DNA of 64,000 bases from Brevundimonas sp. UBA4553. Lineage in GTDB: Bacteria > Pseudomonadota > Alphaproteobacteria > Caulobacterales > Caulobacteraceae. The position numbers and the translations under genes were made by a program. The notes beneath the pieces were generated by a model. The model had not been told where the DNA came from. It was given only the letters and a program-made list of their open reading frames with translations, and made no database searches. Shown piece by piece: positions 15,013 through 25,191 of this stretch. The stretch's first letter is position 1. Every line of letters starts with the position of its first letter. Location: NCBI RefSeq assembly GCF_002387245.1, contig NZ_DGLD01000013.1:1-64000 (forward strand). Direction: 5' to 3'.

Positions 15013-16725
15013 ATGGCCGGTCCGGTTCACTACGAAATCTACATTCGCAAGACGCCGCCGGCGTCCTGGTCGCTGTCCATGGCGACCGAGGACCGCAAGA
15101 CGGCGATCGAAACGGCCGAGGACCTGCTGCGCGACGGTCAGGCCTGTGCGGTGCGCGTGACCAAGGAGACGCTGGACCCGGACACCATGGAGTTCGCCAG
15201 CGTCAACGTCCTGACGCGCGGCGCGCCCGAGATGAAGCAGAAGGTGAAGGTGCGCGAGGAGCGGGTCGGCCCCAGCTGCCGCGGGGTTCAGGATCTTTAC
15301 ACCCCCCACGCCCGCGACCTGATCAGCCGGGTGCTCGAGGACTGGCTGACCCGCCAGGGCGCGACCACGTTCGAACTGCTGCACCGCCCCGACCTGGCGG
15401 AACGGCTGGAGGCCTCGGGCGTCGAACTTCAGCACGCCATCCAGAAGGTGGCGGTGCCGGAAAGCCAAGCCACCGGTCAGCCGGTGCACGATCTGGTGCG
15501 TCACTACCTGAAGCTCAGCGAGCAGGCGATCGAGCGGGTCCTGCAGGCCGGACGCCGCAATCAGTTTCCCGGTCTGGCCGAACGCTCCGTCGCCGACGTG
15601 GCGCATCGCCTGAGCGGATCGCCCGACCGGGCCTTCATCATGGGCGGGGTGGTGGCCGGCGCGCTGAAAGGGCTGAAGGGCGCTCGGGCGCGGCTGGATC
15701 GGCTGATGGACCTGTGCGACCGGGCGCCGGCCGACGGACCGCCGCGCGCCCTGGTCTTCGTGCCGGTCGAGCAGGTGCTGTGCGAGCTGTTCGGATCACG
15801 CGCCAGCCTGGCCCAGATCGTCGGCCCGGCGCTGGATCAGGGGTCCAGCCTGGCCGCCGTGGTGCGCATGGTGGCGCCGCGCGAAATCAACGCCCTGATC
15901 GCGCACGATCCCAAGCTGGCCGTCCTGGTGCCGCCGGTGGAGGGCGGCCCGGCGCGGCTGGGCGAGCGGCTGGCCGCGGGGGAATTCCCGCTGCTGTCGG
16001 CGTCGCTGGCGCGGATGGTGGTGCGCGAGCTGATGAGCCCGCGCCGTCTGCGGCCCAATGATCCGCAAGGCGAGATCGACATCCTGCGCGCGCTGGCTGT
16101 CGCCCTGACGGCCACGGCGGGGCGCCTGCTGACGCTGGACGAGGTGCAGACCGCCTTCAGCGAACGCTCCAAGAGCCTAGTCACCGCCGACTTCGTCGCC
16201 GCCTATGTGCGCGGTTGCCCCACGGCGCTGAGGGAGGCGGAGCGGCTGGCGCGCCTGTGTGAAAACGTGACCGGCGGCGCCAACAAGCGGGCGGCGGCGC
16301 GGTGGCTGGACGCCTGCGTCACCTCCCTGCGGTTCGAAACCGAGATGCGGGCCATGAGCCAGGCGCCGGGCCAGAAGCTGGTCGCGCTGAACGCCCTTCA
16401 GCGGGCCGTCGGCAACGCCGCCCTGTCGGACCGGGATCGCGACGCCATCGTGACGGCCCTGGGCCTGGTCGGAGGGGCCATCGAGGCCGACGCCAAGCTG
16501 ACCGTCCAGATCGTGCGCGCGCCCGTGCCCCCGGCGCAGAAGCTGGGGGCGCTGCTACGGCTCGCGGCGGCGGAGACCGGACCGACCGGGCCGGTGGCGG
16601 AACGGGCCAGGGCGGAGGCGCTAAAGCTGTTCCGCTCGCCGGACGTGCGCGCCGCCCTGGGCGCGGCGCCCGAGGCGGTCCAGGCTCTGCGACCGCTGAT
16701 GAAGGCGGTCGGCCTGGCCGCCTGA
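15013..16725 (+). CDS. Conserved-looking protein of unknown function, 570 residues
   Basis: A soluble, mostly helical protein with no signal peptide and no membrane segment. The first 100 residues are beta-rich and read like a small domain (HYEIYIRKTPPASWSLSMAT, followed by DRKTAIETAEDLL). The rest is Ala/Leu/Arg-rich helices without an enzymatic motif I recognise. Codon use matches the neighbours, so it is native. It is divergent from chvI across about 220 bases and may therefore share ChvI control. Function not recognised; the envelope-stress connection is only positional. Confidence 0.75.
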   Translation: MAGPVHYEIYIRKTPPASWSLSMATEDRKTAIETAEDLLRDGQACAVRVTKETLDPDTMEFASVNVLTRGAPEMKQKVKVREERVGPSCRGVQDLYTPHARDLISRVLEDWLTRQGATTFELLHRPDLAERLEASGVELQHAIQKVAVPESQATGQPVHDLVRHYLKLSEQAIERVLQAGRRNQFPGLAERSVADVAHRLSGSPDRAFIMGGVVAGALKGLKGARARLDRLMDLCDRAPADGPPRALVFVPVEQVLCELFGSRASLAQIVGPALDQGSSLAAVVRMVAPREINALIAHDPKLAVLVPPVEGGPARLGERLAAGEFPLLSASLARMVVRELMSPRRLRPNDPQGEIDILRALAVALTATAGRLLTLDEVQTAFSERSKSLVTADFVAAYVRGCPTALREAERLARLCENVTGGANKRAAARWLDACVTSLRFETEMRAMSQAPGQKLVALNALQRAVGNAALSDRDRDAIVTALGLVGGAIEADAKLTVQIVRAPVPPAQKLGALLRLAAAETGPTGPVAERARAEALKLFRSPDVRAALGAAPEAVQALRPLMKAVGLAA

Positions 16726-16739
16726 CCCGGAACAACGCG

Positions 16740-17084
16740 TCAGTCGAAGATGTCGAAGATATCCATCCGCTTCTTCTTCTTGCGGTGGTGATAGTCGTCG
16801 TCGCGGTAGCGGTCGTCCTTGTAGCGGGGCGGCTCGCGATAGCCCTGCGGCTGCCCGCCCCAAGGTTGCTGCGCGGGCTGCTGGTAGGTCGGTTGAGGCG
16901 GGGCCTGGGGCGCGAGTTGCGGGGCGGCGGCGCGTCCCTCGTCGGCGGCGCTGGCCATCAGCTTTTCCAGTTCGCCGCGATCCAGCCAGACCCCGCGGCA
17001 GGTCGGGCACATGTCGAACTGGACGCCGTTGCGGTCCAGGGTCTGCATGGAGGCGTTGTCGTTGGGGCACATCAACAGGGGCAT
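16740..17084 (-). CDS. zf-TFIIB-type zinc-ribbon protein
   Basis: A 114-residue protein. The N-terminal 45 residues match the TFIIB-like zinc ribbon: CPND near residue 6, then DMCPTCRGVWLDRGELEKL. The first metal pair shows only one Cys (CPND rather than CPxC), so zinc binding there may use Asp. A Pro/Gln-rich linker (about 55-85) leads to a charged tail of Asp/Arg/Tyr and His-Lys repeats that ends KKKKRMDIFDIFD. The precise role is unknown. It is convergent with the 570-residue gene, 14 bases apart. Confidence 0.85.
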   Translation of the reverse strand: MPLLMCPNDNASMQTLDRNGVQFDMCPTCRGVWLDRGELEKLMASAADEGRAAAPQLAPQAPPQPTYQQPAQQPWGGQPQGYREPPRYKDDRYRDDDYHHRKKKKRMDIFDIFD

Positions 17085-17226
17085 GGGGTCCTCGTCATCG
17101 AATGATGCGGTCCGACATCACGCCGCCGAAGCGCCGCCAGAGGGGCCCGTCCCGCTGAGGACAGAGTTAGGGTCGCGCCCGCCCTGCGACAACGTGCGCA
17201 GACGCCGCAGGGCCGGCAGCCGCAGG

Positions 17227-18447
17227 TCAGCAGCTCTGGCCCGCGGCCCAGCCGGACGACCAGGCCCACTGGAAGTTGTAGCCGCCCAGCCAGCCGGTCA
17301 CGTCCACCACCTCGCCGATGAAGAAGAGGCCTGGGACGGTTCGAGCCTCCATGGTCTGCTGGTCCAGGGCGGCGGTGTCGACGCCCCCCAGGGTCACTTC
17401 GGCGGTGCGATAGCCTTCCGACCCGACCGGCTTGACGGTCCAGGCGTTGACCGCCTCGGCCAGGGCCCGCAGCTTCTTGTCGCCGACCTCGGCCAGCTTG
17501 CCCGACAGGCCTTCGCGGGCGCAGATCACCTCGGCCAGACGACGGGGAATGACGTGGCCGAGCGCCGTGTGCACCGCCTGCTTGCCGTTCTCGGTCTTGG
17601 CCGCCAGCATCCGGGCGGCGACGTCCTCCCCCGGGGCCATGTTGACGGTGATGGCCTCGCCCTCGCGCCAGTAGGAGCTGATCTGCAGGATCGACGGGCC
17701 CGAAAGGCCCCGGTGAGTGAAAAGCATCGCCTCGGTGAAGCTGGGCCTATCGCCCTTCGGGCTATTTGGCGCGGAGTTGGGGGCGGCCCTGACCACGGCG
17801 TCGACGGCCACGCCCGCCAGCGGTTTCAACTGCTCCAGCAGGCCCGGTTCGAAGGTCAGCGGCACCAGGGCCGGGCGCGTCTCGGTCACGCGCAGGTCGA
17901 ACTGGCGGGCGACGTCGTAGCCCCAGCCGGTCGCGCCCATCTTGGGGATGGACTTGCCCCCGGTGGCCACCACCAGCGAGGCGGTGGAGACGCAGGAGCC
18001 GTCGTCCAGCGCCACGTCGAAACGGTCGCCGTTGCGGTTGATCGAGGTCACGCCAAGGCCCAGCGACAGGGTCACGCCCGCCGCCTTCATCTCGTCGGTC
18101 AGCATACGGATGATCTGCTTGGCGCTGTCGTCGCAGAAGAGCTGGCCCAGCGTCTTTTCATGCCAGGCGATGCCGTGGCGTTCGACCATCTTGAGGAAGT
18201 CGTGCTGGGTGAACCGCTTCAGCGCCGACAGGGCGAAGCGCGGGTTCTCGCTGAGGAAGTTCGCGCCGCTGGTCCCCAGGTTGGTGAAGTTGCAGCGCCC
18301 GCCGCCCGAGATGCGGATCTTCTCGCCCGGCGCGCGGGCGTGGTCGATGACGCGCACGCGACGGCCGCGCTTGCCCGCCTCGATGGCGCACATCATGCCG
18401 GCCGCGCCGGCGCCGACGATCAGGACGTCGAGATCTGAAGACTTCAT
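17227..18447 (-). CDS. NAD(P)/FAD-dependent oxidoreductase, HI0933/YhiN family
   Basis: A 406-residue flavoprotein. The N-terminal dinucleotide fold is VGAGAAGMMCAIEAGKRG (about 11-28), followed by the family motif SGGGRCNFTN and, later, VVATGGKSIPKMG. The C-terminal GLFFIGEVVDVTGWLGGYNFQWAWSSG is characteristic of the HI0933-like family. The physiological substrate of this family is not settled. It reads as a single gene on the minus strand, with a 47-base gap to the acetyltransferase gene upstream. Confidence 0.9.
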   Translation of the reverse strand: MKSSDLDVLIVGAGAAGMMCAIEAGKRGRRVRVIDHARAPGEKIRISGGGRCNFTNLGTSGANFLSENPRFALSALKRFTQHDFLKMVERHGIAWHEKTLGQLFCDDSAKQIIRMLTDEMKAAGVTLSLGLGVTSINRNGDRFDVALDDGSCVSTASLVVATGGKSIPKMGATGWGYDVARQFDLRVTETRPALVPLTFEPGLLEQLKPLAGVAVDAVVRAAPNSAPNSPKGDRPSFTEAMLFTHRGLSGPSILQISSYWREGEAITVNMAPGEDVAARMLAAKTENGKQAVHTALGHVIPRRLAEVICAREGLSGKLAEVGDKKLRALAEAVNAWTVKPVGSEGYRTAEVTLGGVDTAALDQQTMEARTVPGLFFIGEVVDVTGWLGGYNFQWAWSSGWAAGQSC

Positions 18448-18494
18448 CGCCCCGCCCTAGCAGGCGCGGGACGATGAAGCGACCTCAGACGCCC

Positions 18495-18803
18495 CTACAA
18501 GCCCAGGGCGATGCGATAGCTGGGATGCACCAGATCGGCGTATTCGGGATGCTTCTGCAGATAGCCGGCGAAGAAGGGGCAGGTCGGCAGGATGACCAGG
18601 CCGCGTTCCTTCAGGTCCGCCAGGACGTGCTTGGCCATGCGGCTGGCGATGCCACGCCCTTCCAACGGGACCGGCACGATGGTTTCGGTGATCAGCAGGC
18701 CGCCCGCCACCTTGTTGTAGATGACCACGGCGGTCTGACCCTCGACGGTCAGTTCGTAGCGGGTGGCTTCGGCGTTGTCGCGGATCTCGGGATCCAGGCT
18801 CAT
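18495..18803 (-). CDS. Small GNAT-type N-acetyltransferase
   Basis: A 102-residue protein of the short YjdJ/YhcA-like GNAT group. The acetyl-CoA loop is VPLEGRGIASRMAKHVL, close to the GNAT motif A (RGxG/A). The C-terminal CPFFAGYLQKHPEYADLV is typical of the group. ATG 18803 is preferred because GGAG lies 6 bases before it; an ATG four codons upstream (18815) has no such site. It follows polA by 14 bases on the same strand and is likely co-transcribed with it. Substrate unknown. Confidence 0.88.
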   Translation of the reverse strand: MSLDPEIRDNAEATRYELTVEGQTAVVIYNKVAGGLLITETIVPVPLEGRGIASRMAKHVLADLKERGLVILPTCPFFAGYLQKHPEYADLVHPSYRIALGL

Positions 18804-18817
18804 GTCGGTCTCCATGC

Positions 18818-21721
18818 TTAGTGGGCTTCGTCCCAGTTGGCGGCGGCCTGGGCCTCGACCACAAGGGGAACGCTCAGGGCCACAGCGGGGTCGGCGGCGC
18901 CTTCCATGACCTTGCGCACCAGGGCCAGGGCGCGTTCGGCCTCTGCCTCCGGGGCTTCAAAGATCAGTTCGTCGTGGACCTGCAACAGCATCCGCGTCTT
19001 CAGGCCGGCGTCGGCCAGGGCGCCCGGCATGCGGATCATGGCGCGGCGGATGATGTCGGCGGCGGCGCCCTGGATCGGGGCGTTGATGGCGGCGCGCTCG
19101 CCGAACTGCCGCTCGGCCCCTGACTTGGAATGGATGGCCGGGATGTGGATGCGGCGTCCGAAGACGGTGGTGACGAAGCCGTCCGCCTTCACCTGCGCCT
19201 TGGTCTGGTCCATGTAGGCGCGGATGCCGGGGAAGCGCTCGAAATAGGTCTTGATATAGGCCCCGGCCTCGCCCTGATCGATGCCCAGCTGGTTGGCCAG
19301 GCCGAAGGCCGAAATGCCGTAGACGATGCCGAAATTGATGGCCTTGGCGCGGCGGCGCGTCTCGGACGGCATCCCTTCGACCGGCACGCCGAACATCTCC
19401 GACGCGGTGGCGGCGTGAATGTCGAGCCCGGCCTTGAAGGCGCGCTTCAGCTCGGGGATGTCGCCGATATGGGCCAAGAGGCGCAGTTCGATCTGGCTGT
19501 AGTCGGCGCTGATCAACACATGGCCCGGCGAGGCGATGAAGGCCTGACGGATCAGGCGGCCGGTCTCGGTGCGGATCGGGATGTTCTGCAGGTTGGGGTC
19601 GGAGGAGGCGAGGCGCCCCGTCGTCGCCGCCGCCAACTGATAGGAGGTGTGGACCCGGTGGGTGGCCGGATCGGCCGCCGCCACCAAGGCGTCGGTATAG
19701 GTGCCCTTCAGCTTGGACAACTGGCGCCAGTCGAGGATGGCGCGGGGCAGATCATGCGTCAGCGCCAGCTCTTCCAGCACGCTGGCCTCGGTGCCCCATT
19801 GGCCGCTGGCGGTCTTCTTGCCGCCGGGCAGGTTCATCTCGCCAAAGAGAATTTCGCCGATCTGGCGCGGGCTGCCGACGTTGAAGGGGCGGCCCGCCAG
19901 CTTGTGCGCCTGTTCCTCCAGCTCGGCCATGCGCTGGCCGAAGGTCGAGGACAGGGACCGCAGCCGGTCGGGATCGACCCGCACCCCGTTCAGCTCCATG
20001 TCGGCCAGAACGGCGGGCATGCCGCGCTCCAGCGTCTCATAGACGGTGGTCAGACGCTCGGTCGCCAGTCGCGGCTTCAGCAGCTTGTAGAGGCGCAGGG
20101 TGACGTCCGCGTCCTCGGCGGCGTAGCAGGTCGCCGGTTTCAGCTCGACGTGCTTGAAGCTCTTCTGGCTCTTGCCCGTGCCGGCCACGCTCTTGAACGG
20201 GATGGGTTCGTGGCCCAGGTGCAGCCGCGCCAGCTCGTCCATGCCATGGCCGTGCAGCCCGCCTTCGAGCACATAGCTGATCAGCATGGTGTCCTCGACC
20301 GGGGCCACGCGGATGCCGCGCCGGGCCATGACGGCGAGATCGTATTTGATGTTCTGCCCGACCTTCAGCACCGCCGGATCTTCCAGCAGGACCTTCAGCC
20401 GCTCCAGCGCGGTCGGCTTGTGAATCTGCGTCAGCGGCTCGCGCGGAGCCCCGCCGCCGAGGTCGAGGCCGAAGTCCAGCCCGCCGTCTCCCGTTGGCTC
20501 GTGGTCATGGGTCAGGGGGATGTAGCAGGCCTCGTTCGGCCCGACGGCGAGCGAGACGCCGCACAGCCCTGCGTGGGTGGCCGACAGGGCGTCAGTCTCG
20601 GTGTCGAAGCCGACGACGCCGGCGGCGCGGGCGCGGGCGATCCAGCGATCCAGATCCTCCAGCGTCTGAACGCACTCGTACTTGTCGCGGTCGAAGTCGT
20701 GGACTTCGTCCGGCGTCGCCACCTCGGCCGGGGCGTAGCGCGGGGTGGCGACCGGGGCCGAGGGCTGGCGCGCAAAGGCGGAGCCCTCCTTCGGCGGCGC
20801 CTTGCCGTCGCCGACGCGCCGCAGCAGCGAACGGAACTCCATCCGCTCCAGAAACTCGGACAGCACCGCCGGGTCGGGATCGCGGATCAGGAAGTCGTCG
20901 ACGGGCTCGGGCGCCGGGGCGTCGCAGGTCAGCTTGACCAGTTCGCGCGACAGACGGATCTGGTCGGCGTACTCGATCAGGGTCTCGCGCCGCTTGGGCT
21001 GCTTGATCTCGCCGGCGCGGGCCAGAAGCGTGTCGAGGTCGCCGTATTCGTGGATCAGCTGGGCCGCCGTCTTGGGGCCGATGCCGGGGGCGCCGGGGAC
21101 GTTGTCGACGCTGTCGCCGATCAGGGCCTGGACCTCGACCACCTTGTCCGGGGTGACGCCGAACTTCTCGAACACGGCCTCTTCCTCCAGGCGCCGGTCC
21201 TTCATCGGGTCGTACATGACGACGCCGTTCCCGATCAGTTGCATCAGGTCCTTGTCGGACGAGACGATGACCGCCTCGCCGCCCAGGTCGCGGACCTTGC
21301 AGGCATAGGTGGCGATCAGGTCGTCGGCCTCATAGCCCGGCAGTTCCAGGCACTGGACGCCGAAGGCGGCGGTCGCCTCGCGCACCAGCGGGAACTGCGG
21401 CACCAGGTCCTCGGGCGCCGGCGGGCGGTGGGCCTTGTATTGATCGTAGAGGGTGTTGCGGAAGGTCTTTTCCGAGTGGTCGAAGACGGCGACCAGATGG
21501 GTCGGGCCGTCCTCGCCCTTCATGTCGCGGATCAGCTTCCACAACATGTTGCAGTAGCCCTGCACCGCGCCGACGGGCAGGCCGTCCGACTTGCGCGTCA
21601 GGGGCGGCAGGGCGTGATAGGCGCGGAAGATGTAGGCCGAGGCGTCGATCAGCCATAGCCGGGGCGGCGGGCCGTCCTGCGTCAGGGGGCGGGCGTCAGT
21701 TTCGATGGGCGCGTCGGTCAT
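18818..21721 (-). CDS. polA: DNA polymerase I
   Basis: A 967-residue polymerase for Okazaki-fragment processing and repair. The N-terminal 5'-3' exonuclease domain (about 20-310) starts LWLIDASAYIFRAYHA. The 3'-5' proofreading domain keeps the metal ligands in GFDTETD. The polymerase domain shows SADYSQIELR, the RRRAKAINFGIVYG O-helix and the LQVHDELIFE motif. All three activities look intact. The gene is preceded by a short gap shared with the end of obgE. Confidence 0.98.
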   Translation of the reverse strand: MTDAPIETDARPLTQDGPPPRLWLIDASAYIFRAYHALPPLTRKSDGLPVGAVQGYCNMLWKLIRDMKGEDGPTHLVAVFDHSEKTFRNTLYDQYKAHRPPAPEDLVPQFPLVREATAAFGVQCLELPGYEADDLIATYACKVRDLGGEAVIVSSDKDLMQLIGNGVVMYDPMKDRRLEEEAVFEKFGVTPDKVVEVQALIGDSVDNVPGAPGIGPKTAAQLIHEYGDLDTLLARAGEIKQPKRRETLIEYADQIRLSRELVKLTCDAPAPEPVDDFLIRDPDPAVLSEFLERMEFRSLLRRVGDGKAPPKEGSAFARQPSAPVATPRYAPAEVATPDEVHDFDRDKYECVQTLEDLDRWIARARAAGVVGFDTETDALSATHAGLCGVSLAVGPNEACYIPLTHDHEPTGDGGLDFGLDLGGGAPREPLTQIHKPTALERLKVLLEDPAVLKVGQNIKYDLAVMARRGIRVAPVEDTMLISYVLEGGLHGHGMDELARLHLGHEPIPFKSVAGTGKSQKSFKHVELKPATCYAAEDADVTLRLYKLLKPRLATERLTTVYETLERGMPAVLADMELNGVRVDPDRLRSLSSTFGQRMAELEEQAHKLAGRPFNVGSPRQIGEILFGEMNLPGGKKTASGQWGTEASVLEELALTHDLPRAILDWRQLSKLKGTYTDALVAAADPATHRVHTSYQLAAATTGRLASSDPNLQNIPIRTETGRLIRQAFIASPGHVLISADYSQIELRLLAHIGDIPELKRAFKAGLDIHAATASEMFGVPVEGMPSETRRRAKAINFGIVYGISAFGLANQLGIDQGEAGAYIKTYFERFPGIRAYMDQTKAQVKADGFVTTVFGRRIHIPAIHSKSGAERQFGERAAINAPIQGAAADIIRRAMIRMPGALADAGLKTRMLLQVHDELIFEAPEAEAERALALVRKVMEGAADPAVALSVPLVVEAQAAANWDEAH

Positions 21722-21772
21722 GGCGCGAACATAGGGGGGACAAGCCCCCCCGTCATCCGCCCTTGTGCGCGA

Positions 21773-22828
21773 TTACGGCTGCCAGCCGCCCGGGGTTTCC
21801 GGGATGGTGTCCGCGCCCTCCACGGTGATCTCGCCGCGCGTCTTGCGCACCTCGGCCCAGGCGGCGCGAAGCAGTTCGGTCACGCCTTCGCCGGACACGC
21901 CGGACACCAGATAGGGCGTCTTGCCGGAGGCGGCCTCCAGCTGGGCGACCTTGTCCGCGCGCTCTTCCGGCGACAGGGCGTCGATCTTGTTCAGGGCCAG
22001 CAGTTCGACCTTGTCGGCCAGGCCTTCGCCATAGGCGTCCAGCTCGCCGCGAATGATGCGATAGGCATCGGCCACGTCTTCCTGCGTGCCGTCGATCAGA
22101 TGGATCAGGCTGGCCGAGCGCTCGACGTGACCCAGGAAGCGGGTGCCCAGGCCGGCGCCTTCGTGGGCGCCCTCGATCAGGCCGGGAATGTCGGCGATGA
22201 CGAAGCGTTCGGACGGGCTCAGGTCCACCATGCCGAGGTTGGGCGTCAGGGTGGTGAAGGGGTAGTCCGCCACCTTGGGCTTGGCCGCCGAGACCGCCGC
22301 CAGGAAGGTCGACTTGCCGGCGTTGGGCAGACCGGCCAGACCGATGTCGGCGATCAGCTTCAGGCGCAGCCAGATCCAGCGTTCCTGGAACTCCTGGCCG
22401 GGGTTGGCGTGGTCGGGGGCCTGATTGGTCGGGCCCTTGAAGCGGGTGTTGCCCCAGCCGCCGTTGCCGCCGGACAGCAGCTTCACGCGCTGACCCGCCT
22501 TGTCCATGTCGACCAGGACGGTTTCCTTTTCCTCGTCCAGCACCTGGGTGCCGACGGGGACGCGAAGGACCACGTCCTCGCCCTTGCCGCCATGCATCTG
22601 GCGGCCCTGGCCGTGGTGGCCGGTCTGGGCCTTGAAATGCTGCTGGTAGCGGAAGTCGATCAGGGTGTTCAGGCCGTCTGCCGCCTCGATCCAGACGTCG
22701 CCGCCCTTGCCCCCGTCGCCGCCGTCCGGGCCGCCGTTGGGGATGAATTTCTCGCGTCGGAACGAGACGGCGCCGGCGCCGCCCGCGCCCGAGCGAATAT
22801 AGATCTTGGCCTGGTCGAGAAACTTCAT
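21773..22828 (-). CDS. obgE: Obg-family GTPase (ObgE/CgtA)
   Basis: Ribosome-associated GTPase of 351 residues, essential in Caulobacter, where it is called CgtA, for 50S assembly and growth control. The glycine-rich Obg fold fills residues 1-158 (start MKFLDQAKIYIRSG). G1 is GLPNAGKST, G3 DIPGL, and G4 LNKID. ATG 22828 is chosen because the family always starts MKFLD; an ATG 14 codons upstream has no support. It is divergent from the unknown gene at 22925. Confidence 0.97.
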   Translation of the reverse strand: MKFLDQAKIYIRSGAGGAGAVSFRREKFIPNGGPDGGDGGKGGDVWIEAADGLNTLIDFRYQQHFKAQTGHHGQGRQMHGGKGEDVVLRVPVGTQVLDEEKETVLVDMDKAGQRVKLLSGGNGGWGNTRFKGPTNQAPDHANPGQEFQERWIWLRLKLIADIGLAGLPNAGKSTFLAAVSAAKPKVADYPFTTLTPNLGMVDLSPSERFVIADIPGLIEGAHEGAGLGTRFLGHVERSASLIHLIDGTQEDVADAYRIIRGELDAYGEGLADKVELLALNKIDALSPEERADKVAQLEAASGKTPYLVSGVSGEGVTELLRAAWAEVRKTRGEITVEGADTIPETPGGWQP

Positions 22829-22924
22829 CGCCGGCTTATGCCAAAACTCGAGGCAAAGGGCGAGCGTCACGCTGTTCCGCTGCGTTTACGCCCCGTTAGG
22901 CGACGCAGAGGACGCTGGCCGGCC

Positions 22925-23661
22925 ATGAACATCGGCTCTCTGTTTTCCGCGCCCGCGACGGTGAAGGCCGAGACCACGACGGCGCGGGAGGAGCGCCAGG
23001 CGGCCTTGGCGGACGCCCGGCTGAATGACGCCCGTGCGGCGGTCGAAAGCCTGAAACAGCGAACGAACAATGCGTCTGAAGATCAGAAGGCGGCCGCGAA
23101 GAAGAAGATCGAACAGATCAAGGCCCGCCTGCAAATGCTGCAGATGGCCATGATCGGGGACCCGAAGGGCGCGGCCCGCATGGCGGCGCAGCTGGCTAGG
23201 GAGCTGGGCGCGGCGGTCAAGGCCTATGCGGCGGCGGGCGGCGCGCCTGCCGGTCTGGGTGCGGCGCCCGCTGCGCCCGCTGCCTCCGGTGATGACGCGG
23301 GCGCGGCTGCAGCATCGGATGAGGCGATGGCTGAGCCGGCGCAGCCGGTCGTGGCCGACGAGGCTCGGGCTGCTGCCGGGTCGGAGGCTGATGGCGCCAA
23401 GCCGTCGAACCCCTATCAACAGGCCATCGACGCCTCTCAGGCCCGGGTTGCCGAGCAGGCGCGTCGCAGCGAGGCGCGTCAGGCGGATCGCGACGTCCTT
23501 GACGAGGTCAAGCGTCTGGCCGCCCAGATCAAGAACCTGGCGCAGAAAAGCGCCAAGGACACGCCGGAAGGCGATGAGGCCGAGCGCGCCGTCGCCGGCA
23601 TGAACCGGGAGGTCGCCGCCGCCGTTCAGGCCGCGCCGCCCCTCGGCATAGCCCTGACGAT

Positions 23662-23665
<4 letters not shown>
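22925..23665 (+). CDS. Coiled-coil, Ala-rich protein of unknown function
   Basis: A 246-residue protein without membrane segments. Residues 15-75 are charged and helical (EERQAALADARLNDARAA, then KKKIEQIKARLQMLQM) and look coiled-coil. A low-complexity Ala/Pro region spans about 105-150, and a second charged helical part follows. The N-terminus MNIGSLFSAP is followed by no lipobox. It is divergent from obgE and convergent with ald; its TAG stop lies in a CTAG shared with the ald stop. Function not recognised. Confidence 0.75.
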
Positions 23666-24780
<1,115 letters not shown>

Positions 24781-24920
24781 GGATTTCGTCCCTGAGTTCA
24801 CGCTCCACCAAGCGGAGCCTGAGCGAACGCTAAACCTGACCTCGGGGAAGGGCTAGGTCGAATTGCGGTCAGTGCGCCGAGGCGCGGCGTCCGAGGACCG
24901 GAGGTTTGATCCCGGGCGCA

Positions 24921-24953
24921 AAAATCCCCGCCGCCTCCGAAGGCGGCGGGGAT
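24921..24953 (-). terminator. Intrinsic terminator of the entericidin gene
   Basis: A 12-base-pair perfect stem (24924-24935 with 24942-24953) and a 6-base loop. On the minus strand it is followed by a T run (the + strand reads CAAAAAT just before it). It lies 21 bases after the stop of the small lipoprotein gene. Confidence 0.8.
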
Positions 24954-24973
24954 CGATATGTCGGCGTCGGGTC

Positions 24974-25111
24974 CTAGTTTTGGACGTCGCGGGCGGCGCC
25001 TTCGACCGCGGAACCGGCGGCCTGGGTGTCCTTGCCGACACCGGCGACGGTGTTGCAGGCGGCGGTGGACAGCAGGGCGGCGGCGGCGGCGAGTACGAAC
25101 AGTTTGCGCAT
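24974..25111 (-). CDS. Entericidin A/B-family small lipoprotein
   Basis: A 45-residue protein. MRKLFVLAAAAALL is a signal sequence, STAAC gives a lipid-attachment Cys at 19, and CNTVAGVGKDTQ plus AAGSAVEGAARD are the typical short mature part of the entericidin family. These lipoproteins are tied to stress and stationary phase. The gene has its own terminator and an exact EcfG-type promoter at 25165-25189, so it is very likely part of the general stress regulon whose regulators lie directly upstream. Confidence 0.88.
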   Translation of the reverse strand: MRKLFVLAAAAALLSTAACNTVAGVGKDTQAAGSAVEGAARDVQN

Positions 25112-25164
25112 GGTCGGCTCCAGTGAAAACAGCAGGGGGTCAAAGGACCGCCCCTGGAGACATC

Positions 25165-25189
25165 AACGCGACGACCTGTCCCGGGTTCC
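25165..25189 (-). promoter_or_regulatory. EcfG/sigma-T promoter of the entericidin gene
   Basis: On the minus strand GGAAC (25189-25185), 16 bases, CGTT (25168-25165). This is an exact match to the EcfG consensus. It gives a leader of about 45-50 bases before ATG 25111. Confidence 0.8.
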
Positions 25190-25191
25190 TG

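Noticed and set aside
19130..21658. An 842-codon + strand frame opposite polA
   Set aside because: Composition is that of an antisense shadow and polA on the other strand is unmistakable.
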